Assembly: GCA_026387935.1 (NCBI GenBank)
Contig: JAPLKU010000001.1
Span: forward strand, 62,001 to 126,000
DNA from: Gemmatimonadota bacterium
Lineage (GTDB): Bacteria; Gemmatimonadota; Gemmatimonadetes; Gemmatimonadales; Gemmatimonadaceae
Direction: 5' to 3'
DNA length: 64,000 bases
The notes beneath the pieces are model-generated. The model was not told the DNA's origin and did no database searches. It saw only the letters and a list, made by a program, of their open reading frames with translations. A program made the position numbers and the translations under genes. Position 1 is the first letter of the stretch, and each line of letters opens with the position of its first letter. Positions 7,313 to 15,098 of the stretch are shown in pieces.

Positions 7313-8913
7313 TACTTCTCCGGCTTGTTTGAAGGCGTGGACGTCGAGGCGGCGATCGCGAGCAGGTCCTTGGTCGTGGATCCGCGGCGTAGAAGCTCGA
7401 GGGCCTTCTTGAGCTGCGAGTCATCCTTGACGAAGCGCCGTTTGGCCGTCGAATCGCCGAAGGCCAGGACCGAGATGCGACCGTCGAGCATGCGATTGAC
7501 GTAGGACTGCGCTGCGTCGTAATCCTTTCGCTCGAGTGTCACCCCACGCTTGCCGAGGCGCTGAAAGAACTCATCGCGCATTTCCTGGGTGACGACGAAG
7601 TCGGGCTTGACCGTCTTGCTCAATTCAAACGAGTAGTCGTAGAGGGCGAGGTACGCCTCCTGCGACTTGGTGGCGAGCATGCGATCAAAACGCTGCTCCA
7701 CTGACGTCAGTGTGTCGGCGGGGACGATGATATCGGGCGTGATCGCGCCGCCGCCGTACACCACACGACCGCCGTCCGATTTGAACTTCGGACGAGCGGC
7801 GCGAGATGAATCGGACTCGAGTGAGTCGGGGTGGACTTCGATGAGCTGGCCGTCGTCGGTGAGTTTGCGTTCGCGCTGAATGGACCGGCCCGCTGGCGTG
7901 TACCACTTGGCCGTCGTGAGCTTGATGGCGTAGCCTCCGTCCAGGCGATACATGGACTGCACGAGTCCCTTACCGAACGACGTCGTGCCGAGGATGAGCG
8001 CGCGGTCGTGATCCTGCAGTGCTCCGGCCACGATCTCCGAGGCTGAAGCGGAACGTCCATCGGTGAGGACGACGAGCGGAATCGTTGGGGCCGCTGGCGT
8101 CTGCGTGGTGACGTGTGTGATCGTCGGCTCGCCGCGCTGGCGAACGCTCACGATCTCCTGGCCCTTGCCGAGGAAGACGTTCGCCATCGTGTCGGCCTGC
8201 TCGAGAAATCCACCGGGATTGCCACGAAGGTCGAGCACGACGCCCTTGGCGCCCTCGGCCGTGAGGCGCACGAGTGCCGCGCGCGTTTCGGACGAGGCGG
8301 TTTCACTGAAGCCCGTTACCGGGATGTACGCGATCTTGTTGTCGAGCATGATCGCATACGGCACTGCCGGGATGCGCACCACTTCGCGCGTGAAGGTGAC
8401 CGCAAACTGGTCGGCGCCCGGACGGAGGAACTTTGCCGTCACCTGCGTGCCCGGCTTTCCTTTCAGCTTTGAGGAGACCTGCTCGATCTTCCATCCGCGG
8501 ACCGCGAACGTGTCCACGCCGATGATCTTGTCGCCGACGCGAATGCCGGCGCGTTCCGCAGGAGTGTGCGGGAAAACTTTTTCGATCGTGATTAGGCCTT
8601 CCTGGCTCACGATCGTCATGCCGACGCCGCCATAGAAGCCACCGGTGCTCTGGTTGAACATCTCCAGATCCTTCGGCGTGTACAGCTCGGCGTATGGATC
8701 CTTCAGTTCGGTGACCAGACCGCGTGCAGCTTTTTCGTACAACGCGCCGACCGTGAGTGAGTCGACAAAGCGGTCGTTGACGATGGCGACGACCTGCTGG
8801 AAAAGGCGAACGCCACTTTGCGCCTGCCGCTCCTGAAGCACAAAGCCGCCAACCGCAATTGGGGCAATGAGGACAGCGGCGAGCAGGATCTTCTTGGCGC
8901 GTGGAGAGGTCAC
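7312..8913 (-). CDS. C-terminal processing protease (S41, CtpA/Prc-like)
   Basis: The chosen product has 533 residues. It starts at GTG 8913, with AGGA eight bases upstream; the longer upstream frame has no leader features. A membrane or signal helix is at residues 8-27. The PDZ domain lies around 95-170 (GGVGMTIVSQEGLITIEKVFPHT) and the S41 protease domain at about 195-385. The catalytic Ser is in the SASASEIVAGAL motif near 290 and the catalytic Lys in TTSFGKGLVQ near 315. A C-terminal helical tail of about 120 residues follows. These proteases cleave C-terminal tails of envelope proteins. The gene leads a minus-strand operon that continues through the propeller, YhaM-like, MFS and fumarase genes. 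Confidence 0.92.
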   Translation of the reverse strand: MTSPRAKKILLAAVLIAPIAVGGFVLQERQAQSGVRLFQQVVAIVNDRFVDSLTVGALYEKAARGLVTELKDPYAELYTPKDLEMFNQSTGGFYGGVGMTIVSQEGLITIEKVFPHTPAERAGIRVGDKIIGVDTFAVRGWKIEQVSSKLKGKPGTQVTAKFLRPGADQFAVTFTREVVRIPAVPYAIMLDNKIAYIPVTGFSETASSETRAALVRLTAEGAKGVVLDLRGNPGGFLEQADTMANVFLGKGQEIVSVRQRGEPTITHVTTQTPAAPTIPLVVLTDGRSASASEIVAGALQDHDRALILGTTSFGKGLVQSMYRLDGGYAIKLTTAKWYTPAGRSIQRERKLTDDGQLIEVHPDSLESDSSRAARPKFKSDGGRVVYGGGAITPDIIVPADTLTSVEQRFDRMLATKSQEAYLALYDYSFELSKTVKPDFVVTQEMRDEFFQRLGKRGVTLERKDYDAAQSYVNRMLDGRISVLAFGDSTAKRRFVKDDSQLKKALELLRRGSTTKDLLAIAASTSTPSNKPEK

Positions 8914-9056
8914 GGATCTATTCCTGAGGAAGACTATTAACGCGACTCGTATAGGAGAATACGCCTTGAATACGCCCTGCGCAAAGCATCTGTTCCCAAT
9001 TCTCAAAAGAAAGATCAATCCGTGAACGGAGGCGTAACCTTATACCGCACAACGGG

Positions 9057-9914
9057 TTATGGCTGGTGCTGTGCCGGTCCAAGTGTGTAGTCGACATGCC
9101 AGACTCGCGCTTCTTGCACAAACACGGCGCTGCGAAGGATTCCGGCGGCGACCAGCATCTCGTGGGCAGGCTGGAGCACCCGCTGCAGGTGGGATGGAAA
9201 TCGCTGCACCAACGGGAGTTGCTCGGCGAGTTGGTCGAGCGAAATTCGCCACAGCGGGAATGCCTGCGGCCGCATGACCTCGAGCAATCGATAGACGCGG
9301 CGGGCGACCGGCGACGAGAGTGCGAAGTAGCGCGTGGATGACAACAGTACCGTGTTGCCGGCCGCGATGTTGGCCCGAATCGGAGCGGCAATAGTGATGC
9401 GCGCGTCGCCGGGCTCGTTGCTCGTCATTGCGGGAAAGAGCGCCAGCTGTTCGCGTTCGGTGTTGCGGCGGCGGTCGATCTGCACTGACGACAGCATGGA
9501 GAAACTGCCGTTCATCGTGGTGCCAGACGACGCATCGACGTAGGCGTTGTCGGACTCGAGTGTGGTACGGAGCAAGCGAGTCAGGGCCGATCGCAGTTGT
9601 TCGTAGGTACGACCATCGACGCGGCGGCCCATCGACCGCAGGAGCGCGTGGAGGGTAAAGGACAACGCGCCGTCGGCGGGACTTCCCGCTTCGTGATATC
9701 GGCGAAGCAGCTCGACGTAGACATCCTGGTCGAAGGTGCCAGGCAGTCGTTCGCCGGGAGAGGGAAGCACTCTCCATCGGCCGCCGGTCCTCGGCTCGTA
9801 CGAGATGGCGGCTTCATCGGCAGAGTCACTCAACCGGAATACCGGAAGCAACTCAAACGACCGATCGATCGGAATGGCTCGCGACGCTGCCCGCCGGCGC
9901 GCGGGAACCGTCAT
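9057..9914 (-). CDS. Replication initiator protein A (RPA, plasmid-type RepA family)
   Basis: This 285-residue protein matches the RPA family of plasmid replication initiators. It has the early FDQDVYVELLRRYHEAG segment, then FTLHALLRSMGRRVDGRTYEQLRSAL, the winged-helix-like core in which RPA proteins recognise origin repeats. SSTRYFALSSPVARRVYRLLE and a second winged helix (LAEQLPLVQRFPSHLQRVL) follow. Plasmid initiators of this type start replication at iteron origins. Here the gene sits between housekeeping genes with no partition, mobilisation or integrase gene visible, so it looks chromosomal and may be domesticated. It overlaps the SDR gene by four bases (ATGA at 9914-9911). No iteron array is visible nearby. 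Confidence 0.8.
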   Translation of the reverse strand: MTVPARRRAASRAIPIDRSFELLPVFRLSDSADEAAISYEPRTGGRWRVLPSPGERLPGTFDQDVYVELLRRYHEAGSPADGALSFTLHALLRSMGRRVDGRTYEQLRSALTRLLRTTLESDNAYVDASSGTTMNGSFSMLSSVQIDRRRNTEREQLALFPAMTSNEPGDARITIAAPIRANIAAGNTVLLSSTRYFALSSPVARRVYRLLEVMRPQAFPLWRISLDQLAEQLPLVQRFPSHLQRVLQPAHEMLVAAGILRSAVFVQEARVWHVDYTLGPAQHQP

Positions 9915-10642
9915 CCGGTGAGCTCGATGACCTGGCCCGTGACCTGCGCTGCCGCGGGTGAACAGAGGAACCGCATCGCATCGGCGACCGCCTCAGGCTC
10001 AACGAACTTCGTACCGTCGGGCATCGCGGCCACGTTGTGGTGCGTCCTGATTGACCCCGGCGCGATGGCATTCGCGCGTACACCACAGGCCTGCTCTTCC
10101 TGGGCAACCGCTCGCATGAGCGTAAGCACGCCAGACTTTGCGATGGCGTACGCCGCGGTGTTCTCCACCCGCGCACCGGGCATCGCAGCGGCGCTGGCCA
10201 CGAAGACAATGGATCCGCGCGATTCCCTGAGCGCAGGGAGAAAGGCCCGTGTGGTTGCGTAGGCCGTTCCGAGATTGAGGGAAAGCTGCTGCGTCCACGC
10301 CACCGGATCGCTTTCAGCGACCGGGCCACTCATGGCGAATCCGCCGGCCAGATTAATCAATACGTCAACGCGACCCGCTGAGGCGCGGACCAGTGTTGCG
10401 AGGTGCGCCGTCGCGTCCGGGTTGGCGAGATCGCACGCGAAGGGATGTACGTCGAGTCCGTCCGTTCGCATTTGCGCGGCGCGTTCTTCTGCGGCTTCCT
10501 GCGATCGCGCGACGATGGAGACATGGTCGCCACGAGCCGCGAATGCGCGCGCAACGAAATCGCCGAGCTGCCCCGATTTGGCGACACCGGTGACCACGAC
10601 CGAACGGCGAGCACCGGGGGTCGGGGTCACGAAACCGGTCAC
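9911..10642 (-). CDS. SDR-family NAD(P)-dependent oxidoreductase
   Basis: The 243-residue protein is a classical short-chain dehydrogenase. The nucleotide-binding motif is TGVAKSGQLG near the N-terminus, an NLAGG turn is near 98-101, and the probable catalytic set is S150, Y165 and K169 (YAIAK). The PGSIRT segment after the last core strand is usual for the family. The coenzyme and alcohol/ketone substrate are not predictable. The start is GTG at 10642, overlapping the MerR-like stop as GTGA; the stop overlaps the RPA start as ATGA. Such tight packing between a regulator and a replication initiator is odd for a metabolic SDR. Confidence 0.9.
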   Translation of the reverse strand: MTGFVTPTPGARRSVVVTGVAKSGQLGDFVARAFAARGDHVSIVARSQEAAEERAAQMRTDGLDVHPFACDLANPDATAHLATLVRASAGRVDVLINLAGGFAMSGPVAESDPVAWTQQLSLNLGTAYATTRAFLPALRESRGSIVFVASAAAMPGARVENTAAYAIAKSGVLTLMRAVAQEEQACGVRANAIAPGSIRTHHNVAAMPDGTKFVEPEAVADAMRFLCSPAAAQVTGQVIELTG

Positions 10643-11187
10643 CTGTGCTCTTCGCGACCGAGCGCCGCGCGGACCGCCTCGCGCATGGCGACAAGCGCCG
10701 CATCGTCAGATACCGCCGAGTCGCTGCGCACGTTCAACTCAATTCCGTCCGCGACGGCAATGCGCCGCCACGACACCGGCTCGTCGCTGCCGGAAATCAC
10801 GGAATGATCGGCACCGATTCCAAGTGCAGGGGCGAGCGATTGCGCGACGCGGCGTTCGAGGAGATCACCGGAGAGTTCGCCCATTTCGCGCCGAATGGCT
10901 TCGAGGGTCTGCCCTTCCCGCTGGCGGATCTTGATGGCCAACAACTGCAACAGGTGCCGGTAGTGGTAGGTCGCGGCGGTGCCGCGCCCCTCCGGGTGAT
11001 CGATCAGTCCTGTGGCGACGTAGAACCGCACTGCCCGTGCACTCGGCACGGCTCGCGCGGAGGCGTTCGTCGGTCGAATGCCAGCGGCGTCAACGAGCGC
11101 GGTGACGTGTGCGGCGAGCCCACGCGCGTTCCACGGAGCGTGGCGCGCGTGAACTCGAAGCAGCGAAACCGGCGGTTCGGGCGCCAT
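10639..11187 (-). CDS. MerR-like helix-turn-helix regulator
   Basis: The 182-residue protein has a MerR-type winged helix at about 48-105. SARAVRFYVATGLIDHPEGRG is the wing and second-helix region, followed by YHYRHLLQLLAIKIRQREGQ, like the R-Y/F-Y-x-x-x-G-L-I and R-Y-x-x-x-x-L-x-x-I-x-x-L pattern of the family. The recognition segment is preceded by a longer N-terminus than usual. The C-terminal 70 residues (DEPVSWRRIAVADGIEL) could form a small sensing or dimerisation domain. No metal-binding Cys set is visible. It lies 29 bases after the histone-like gene and overlaps the SDR gene by GTGA, so it probably regulates this cassette. Confidence 0.75.
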   Translation of the reverse strand: MAPEPPVSLLRVHARHAPWNARGLAAHVTALVDAAGIRPTNASARAVPSARAVRFYVATGLIDHPEGRGTAATYHYRHLLQLLAIKIRQREGQTLEAIRREMGELSGDLLERRVAQSLAPALGIGADHSVISGSDEPVSWRRIAVADGIELNVRSDSAVSDDAALVAMREAVRAALGREEHR

Positions 11188-11216
11188 GTGTAGTCGCGGA
11201 CTTCAGCGTCCGCGGC

Positions 11217-11816
11217 CTACTTCTTTGGGCGCGCCTTCGCCTTCTTTGCCGGCGATGCCTTTTTCTTGGCTACTGGTTTTGCCTTCTTCGCGACCGGTTT
11301 GGCCGGCTTCTTCTTGGTGACCGGCTTTGGAGCCGCCTTTTTCGCCGGTTTGGCCGCTGGCTTGGCCGCTGGCTTGGCCGCTGGTTTTGGCGCCGGTTTT
11401 GGCGCCGGTTTCGGCGCCGATTTCGGCGGTTTCGGCGGTTTGGCCGTCGGTGTTACAGCGGCCGTTGCGACGACCTTCGCACCGGCTGTCGGTGCGACTG
11501 GTGCTGGACCGCCGTCACCGGAGAGGGAGACCGCGCCAGGCTTCCGACCACGCTTGCGCGGACCCGAGTCCTCGAAAGGTTCGGCGTCGTCGTCGTCGCC
11601 GTCGGCGGCCTCGGCGGCCTCTGGAGCCTCCTCATCGTCGTCAGACGAATCCTCGGCGCTGTCCCAGATCGAATCGCTGTGGTCCTTGTTCGTGGCCCAG
11701 CCGCCACCCTCGTTGTCGTCTTCGTTGTACGAGGCGCTGCTGCCACCACTGTAGCTGCTGTCTTCGCCGTCGTCGTCGTAGCTGCGTTCGTTGGTCAAGG
11801 CGTCAGAAGTCGCCAT
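11217..11816 (-). CDS. Histone H1-like nucleoid protein with acidic N-terminus and AT-hook-like motif
   Basis: This 199-residue protein has opposite charge at its two ends. Residues 1-83 are very acidic (runs of Asp, Glu and Ser). A basic PRKRGRKPG at 86-94 resembles an AT-hook. Residues 125-199 are made of Lys/Ala/Pro repeats (KPAPKPAPKPAAKP, then AKKAKPVAKKKASPAKKAK) like the tail of eukaryotic histone H1 and bacterial H1-like proteins. It is expected to bind DNA and compact or bridge it; the acidic end could tune binding. Translation signals are strong: TAAGGAGGA ends six bases before ATG. It stands first in a minus-strand series with the MerR-like, SDR and RPA genes. Confidence 0.75.
   Translation of the reverse strand: MATSDALTNERSYDDDGEDSSYSGGSSASYNEDDNEGGGWATNKDHSDSIWDSAEDSSDDDEEAPEAAEAADGDDDDAEPFEDSGPRKRGRKPGAVSLSGDGGPAPVAPTAGAKVVATAAVTPTAKPPKPPKSAPKPAPKPAPKPAAKPAAKPAAKPAKKAAPKPVTKKKPAKPVAKKAKPVAKKKASPAKKAKARPKK
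11350..11421 (-). repeat. Tandem 12-bp coding repeats in the histone-like tail
   Basis: Three copies of a 12-bp unit (plus strand ttggccgctggc; the third differs at its last base) run from 11350 to 11385. Three copies of a related unit (tttggcgccggt) follow, the last one degenerate. They encode the KPAA and KPAP repeats. Repeat number is likely to vary between strains by slippage. Confidence 0.8.
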
Positions 11817-11885
11817 GAAATCCTCCTTATCAGTGCGAAATTCACCTGCTTACCCACCGCTGAATACACTACTCGAGCACACGAG

Positions 11886-14800
11886 TCAAGCGGGGGTGCG
11901 AATATCCGAGTCCGCGAGCGCCGGAACGGGGTCTCGGCGCTGTGGGGTACGTACTGTGCGGCGCGCCTTAAGCCACAGGGTTGCGTCGTCGAGCATAGTG
12001 TACACCACTGGCACCACGAACAGTGTCAGGAGGGTGGATGTGATCAATCCGCCAATGACGGCGCGGGCCATTGGCGCACGCTGTTCTGCCCCTTCGCCGA
12101 GGGCAAGGGCGAGGGGGAGCATGCCGAAAATCATGGACGTAGTAGTCATGATGATCGGACGGAGGCGAATGCGTCCAGATTGGAGGATGGCATCGAGTCG
12201 CGAATCTCCTTCGTCGCGCCGTTGGTTCACGAAGTCAATGAGCAGGATGCCGTTCTTCGTCACGAGACCCATCAGCATGATGATGCCGATCATCGACATG
12301 ACGTTGACCGTGCCCTTCGTGATCAGCAGCGCCAGTGCGACGCCGAGGAAGCTGAGGGGCAGGGACAGCATGATGGAGAGCGGCTGGATGAACGAGCCGA
12401 ACAGCGATGCGAGAATCAAGTAGATGAACACGACGGCGAGCCCGAGCGCCTGAGCGACGTAGCCCTTGGTTTCATTCAGGTTCTTTACGTCGCCGCCGAA
12501 CTTGGTGCGATAGCCAGCCGGGAGAGCGAGCGAGTCGATCGCGGCCTGCGCGCGCGCGGCCACGTCACCCACAGGGGCCCCTGGAAGCACCTGGGCCGAG
12601 ATCTGGATCTGTCGTTCCAGCTGGAGGCGCTGAATGGTCTGCGGGCCGACGCCAGGTACGAACTCGGCGACCTGTGTCAGCGGAATACTGGCGTTTCGAC
12701 CGGTGCGGACATCGATCCCGCTGCCGGAGATCGGGATGTTCGCGACATTCGCTGCCGTTTCACGAAGCGAGTCAGGATAGATGACGACGACATCGTGCGA
12801 ATAGCCTTGCGGATCCTGCCAGGTGGTGGCGCGGCCGCCGGTAAAGAGCGGCTGCAGCGTGCTGGCGATCGTGCCGATGCCCAGCCCAGCCGCCCACGCC
12901 TGCTGGCGGTCCACGCGCACGTCGAGCTGCGGCACATCGCCTTCATCGGACGATGTTGGTTCCGCCATGCCGACCGTCTTGCGGGCGGCCTCAAGGACCT
13001 GCGCGGCGATGAGTTTGAGTCGTGCCGGTTCAGGACCCTGCACGTTGATCTGGATTGGCGCACCGCGGCCGCCGAACATCGACATCGTCTGGCCGATGCT
13101 GGCTTTCACGCCGGGGAAGTCATTTAGATGCTGCCGCAACTCGGCCTGAATCTCGAACTGTGCGCGCGTCCGTTGTGATTTGGGTTTGAGGCGCATGTAG
13201 ACGCTCCCGCTCCCGCTGCCGCGGCCCATACCGCCGCCGCCGCCCACGGAGAGCTGCGTGAATTCCACTTCTGGAATTTTCTGCACGAACTTGTCGATCG
13301 CCTGGCCCCTGACGAGGCCGTAGGCGAGACTGGCGCCTGGCGCAGTGCGGAAATTCACACTGAACTCACCGGCGTCGTAGTCCGGCATCCAGGTGAATCC
13401 GATGAGACGGAAGAGCAAGAAGGCCGTGACGATGGAGGCGGCGGCGCCGCCTACAATCAGCGGACGGTGTGCCAGCGACCAACGGAGCCAGCTCGGATAT
13501 TTGTCTGCGACTCGCTCAAACCACTCGTCGAAGTGCAGTGCGACACGGCGAATCGGTCCGGCGTGTCGACGGGCCTCTTCGCCATGCTCACTGGCATCAG
13601 GATCGTACCAAATACTCGAGAGCATCGGGTCGAGCGTGAATGAGACGAAAAGCGATACGAGTACCGCAAACGCGACCGTTACGCCGAACTGGAAGAACAT
13701 CTTGCCGATGGTTCCGCCCATGAACGCCACCGGGATGAACACGGCGACCACAGCGAGCGAGGTGGATAGCACGGCGAGTCCGATTTCGTCGGTGCCGTCC
13801 TTCGCCGCACGGTGGTGGTCTTTTCCCATCCCGAGATGGCGCACGATGTTTTCGCGCACCACGATGGCATCGTCAATCAATAGTCCGATCGCGAGCGACA
13901 ACGCCATCAGCGTCATGGTGTTCAGCGTGAACTTGAACAGCCACATGATGAAGAACGCCGAGATGATACTGACCGGCAGCGTGAGGCCCGTGATAACCGT
14001 CGATCGCCAGGAGTTCAGGAAAAGGTAGATAATGGCGATCGTCAGGACTGCGCCGAGAATGATCGTCAGCTCGACGTCGGCCAGCGCTTCGCGAATGTGC
14101 TTCGCGTTGTCGCGAACGACCGTGAGGGTGAGGTCCGGCGGCAGCGTGCGTTCGACTTCGGCCACGACCTGTTTCACGCGCTCGACGACTTCCACGGTGT
14201 TCGATCCCGAGATTTTGAGCACCTCGAGTGAGACCGTTGGCACGTTGTTCAGGAGCGACGCCGACCGCTTTTCCGACACGGTGTCGACGACACGCCCGAT
14301 GTCGCGGACGCGGACCGGCGATCCGGCGCGTACCTGCACGACCACGTCGCGGAAGGCGAGTGGGTCAACGACGCGGCCCGTGATACGCACGAGGCGTTCA
14401 GCGTCGCCCTTGATAATGCGGCCCGCGGGCACTTCCTGATTCTCGCGGCCAAGCGCCGTCATTACTTGATCAGGCGTGACGCCATAGGCGCGCATGTTGA
14501 CTGGATCGAGCTCAACGCGAATCTGGCGCGTGGCGGCACCGTTGATGTTCAAGCCACCGACACCTGGAACGCTTTCAATGCGCAGGCGGATGACCTGGTC
14601 GGCGATGTCGCTGACTTCGCGCAGGGTCCGCGTCTTGCTCTGCAGCGCAATGGTCATGACCGGCGAGTCATTTGGATCGAACCGCATGATCGTCGGGTCG
14701 AGAATGTCGCGCGGGAGCTGGCGCCGAATACGCGCGACCTTCACGGAGATTTCCGGTTGCATGCGCACCGGATCCACCCCGAGATTGAAGTTCAGTCGGA

Positions 14801-15071
14801 CGCTGGACGAGCCCTCGGATGACGTCGAGGTGATTTCATTGAGGCCGTCGACTGTGTTCAGCGCTTGCTCAAGGGGTCGCGTGACTTCGCGCTCCATCAC
14901 TTCTGGTGAGGCGCCCGGGTAGTTCGTGTTGACGGAGATCACGGGGTAGCTCACGTCAGGGTATTCGTCGACGGCGAGCCGCGAAAAACCAACAAGGCCA
15001 AAGACGACCAGCGCCACCATCATCATGGTGGCGAAGACCGGGCGCTTGATCGAAACGTCAGAAAGAAACAT
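11886..15071 (-). CDS. RND efflux pump inner-membrane permease (HAE1/AcrB type)
   Basis: The 1061-residue protein has the usual RND permease length and plan. A TM helix at 11-30 is followed by a large periplasmic loop with SYPVISVNTNYPGASPEVMERE. A cluster of TM helices at about 335-480 includes ALSLAIGLLIDDAIVVREN, whose two Asp carry out proton coupling in TM4. A second periplasmic loop and a C-terminal helix bundle follow. It exports drugs, detergents or other amphiphiles by proton antiport with the MFP and TolC proteins encoded just upstream. The periplasmic segment VGGGGGMGRGSGSGS is Gly-rich. Gene order is tolC, MFP, RND, all on the minus strand. Confidence 0.95.
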   Translation of the reverse strand: MFLSDVSIKRPVFATMMMVALVVFGLVGFSRLAVDEYPDVSYPVISVNTNYPGASPEVMEREVTRPLEQALNTVDGLNEITSTSSEGSSSVRLNFNLGVDPVRMQPEISVKVARIRRQLPRDILDPTIMRFDPNDSPVMTIALQSKTRTLREVSDIADQVIRLRIESVPGVGGLNINGAATRQIRVELDPVNMRAYGVTPDQVMTALGRENQEVPAGRIIKGDAERLVRITGRVVDPLAFRDVVVQVRAGSPVRVRDIGRVVDTVSEKRSASLLNNVPTVSLEVLKISGSNTVEVVERVKQVVAEVERTLPPDLTLTVVRDNAKHIREALADVELTIILGAVLTIAIIYLFLNSWRSTVITGLTLPVSIISAFFIMWLFKFTLNTMTLMALSLAIGLLIDDAIVVRENIVRHLGMGKDHHRAAKDGTDEIGLAVLSTSLAVVAVFIPVAFMGGTIGKMFFQFGVTVAFAVLVSLFVSFTLDPMLSSIWYDPDASEHGEEARRHAGPIRRVALHFDEWFERVADKYPSWLRWSLAHRPLIVGGAAASIVTAFLLFRLIGFTWMPDYDAGEFSVNFRTAPGASLAYGLVRGQAIDKFVQKIPEVEFTQLSVGGGGGMGRGSGSGSVYMRLKPKSQRTRAQFEIQAELRQHLNDFPGVKASIGQTMSMFGGRGAPIQINVQGPEPARLKLIAAQVLEAARKTVGMAEPTSSDEGDVPQLDVRVDRQQAWAAGLGIGTIASTLQPLFTGGRATTWQDPQGYSHDVVVIYPDSLRETAANVANIPISGSGIDVRTGRNASIPLTQVAEFVPGVGPQTIQRLQLERQIQISAQVLPGAPVGDVAARAQAAIDSLALPAGYRTKFGGDVKNLNETKGYVAQALGLAVVFIYLILASLFGSFIQPLSIMLSLPLSFLGVALALLITKGTVNVMSMIGIIMLMGLVTKNGILLIDFVNQRRDEGDSRLDAILQSGRIRLRPIIMTTTSMIFGMLPLALALGEGAEQRAPMARAVIGGLITSTLLTLFVVPVVYTMLDDATLWLKARRTVRTPQRRDPVPALADSDIRTPA

Positions 15072-15098
15072 GGGAACCGTCCGCTAGGGACGCGCCGT

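Noticed and set aside
9057-11187. Integrated plasmid or prophage around the replication initiator
   Set aside because: No integrase, transposase, partition or mobilisation gene, attachment repeat or tRNA junction is visible, and base composition looks like the neighbours.
11350-11421. CRISPR-like repeat array
   Set aside because: The units are contiguous 12-bp coding repeats without spacers.
11109-13127. Long plus-strand frame opposite the histone-like and RND genes
   Set aside because: It is antisense to two genes with strong support and reads as low-complexity Arg/Leu-rich sequence.
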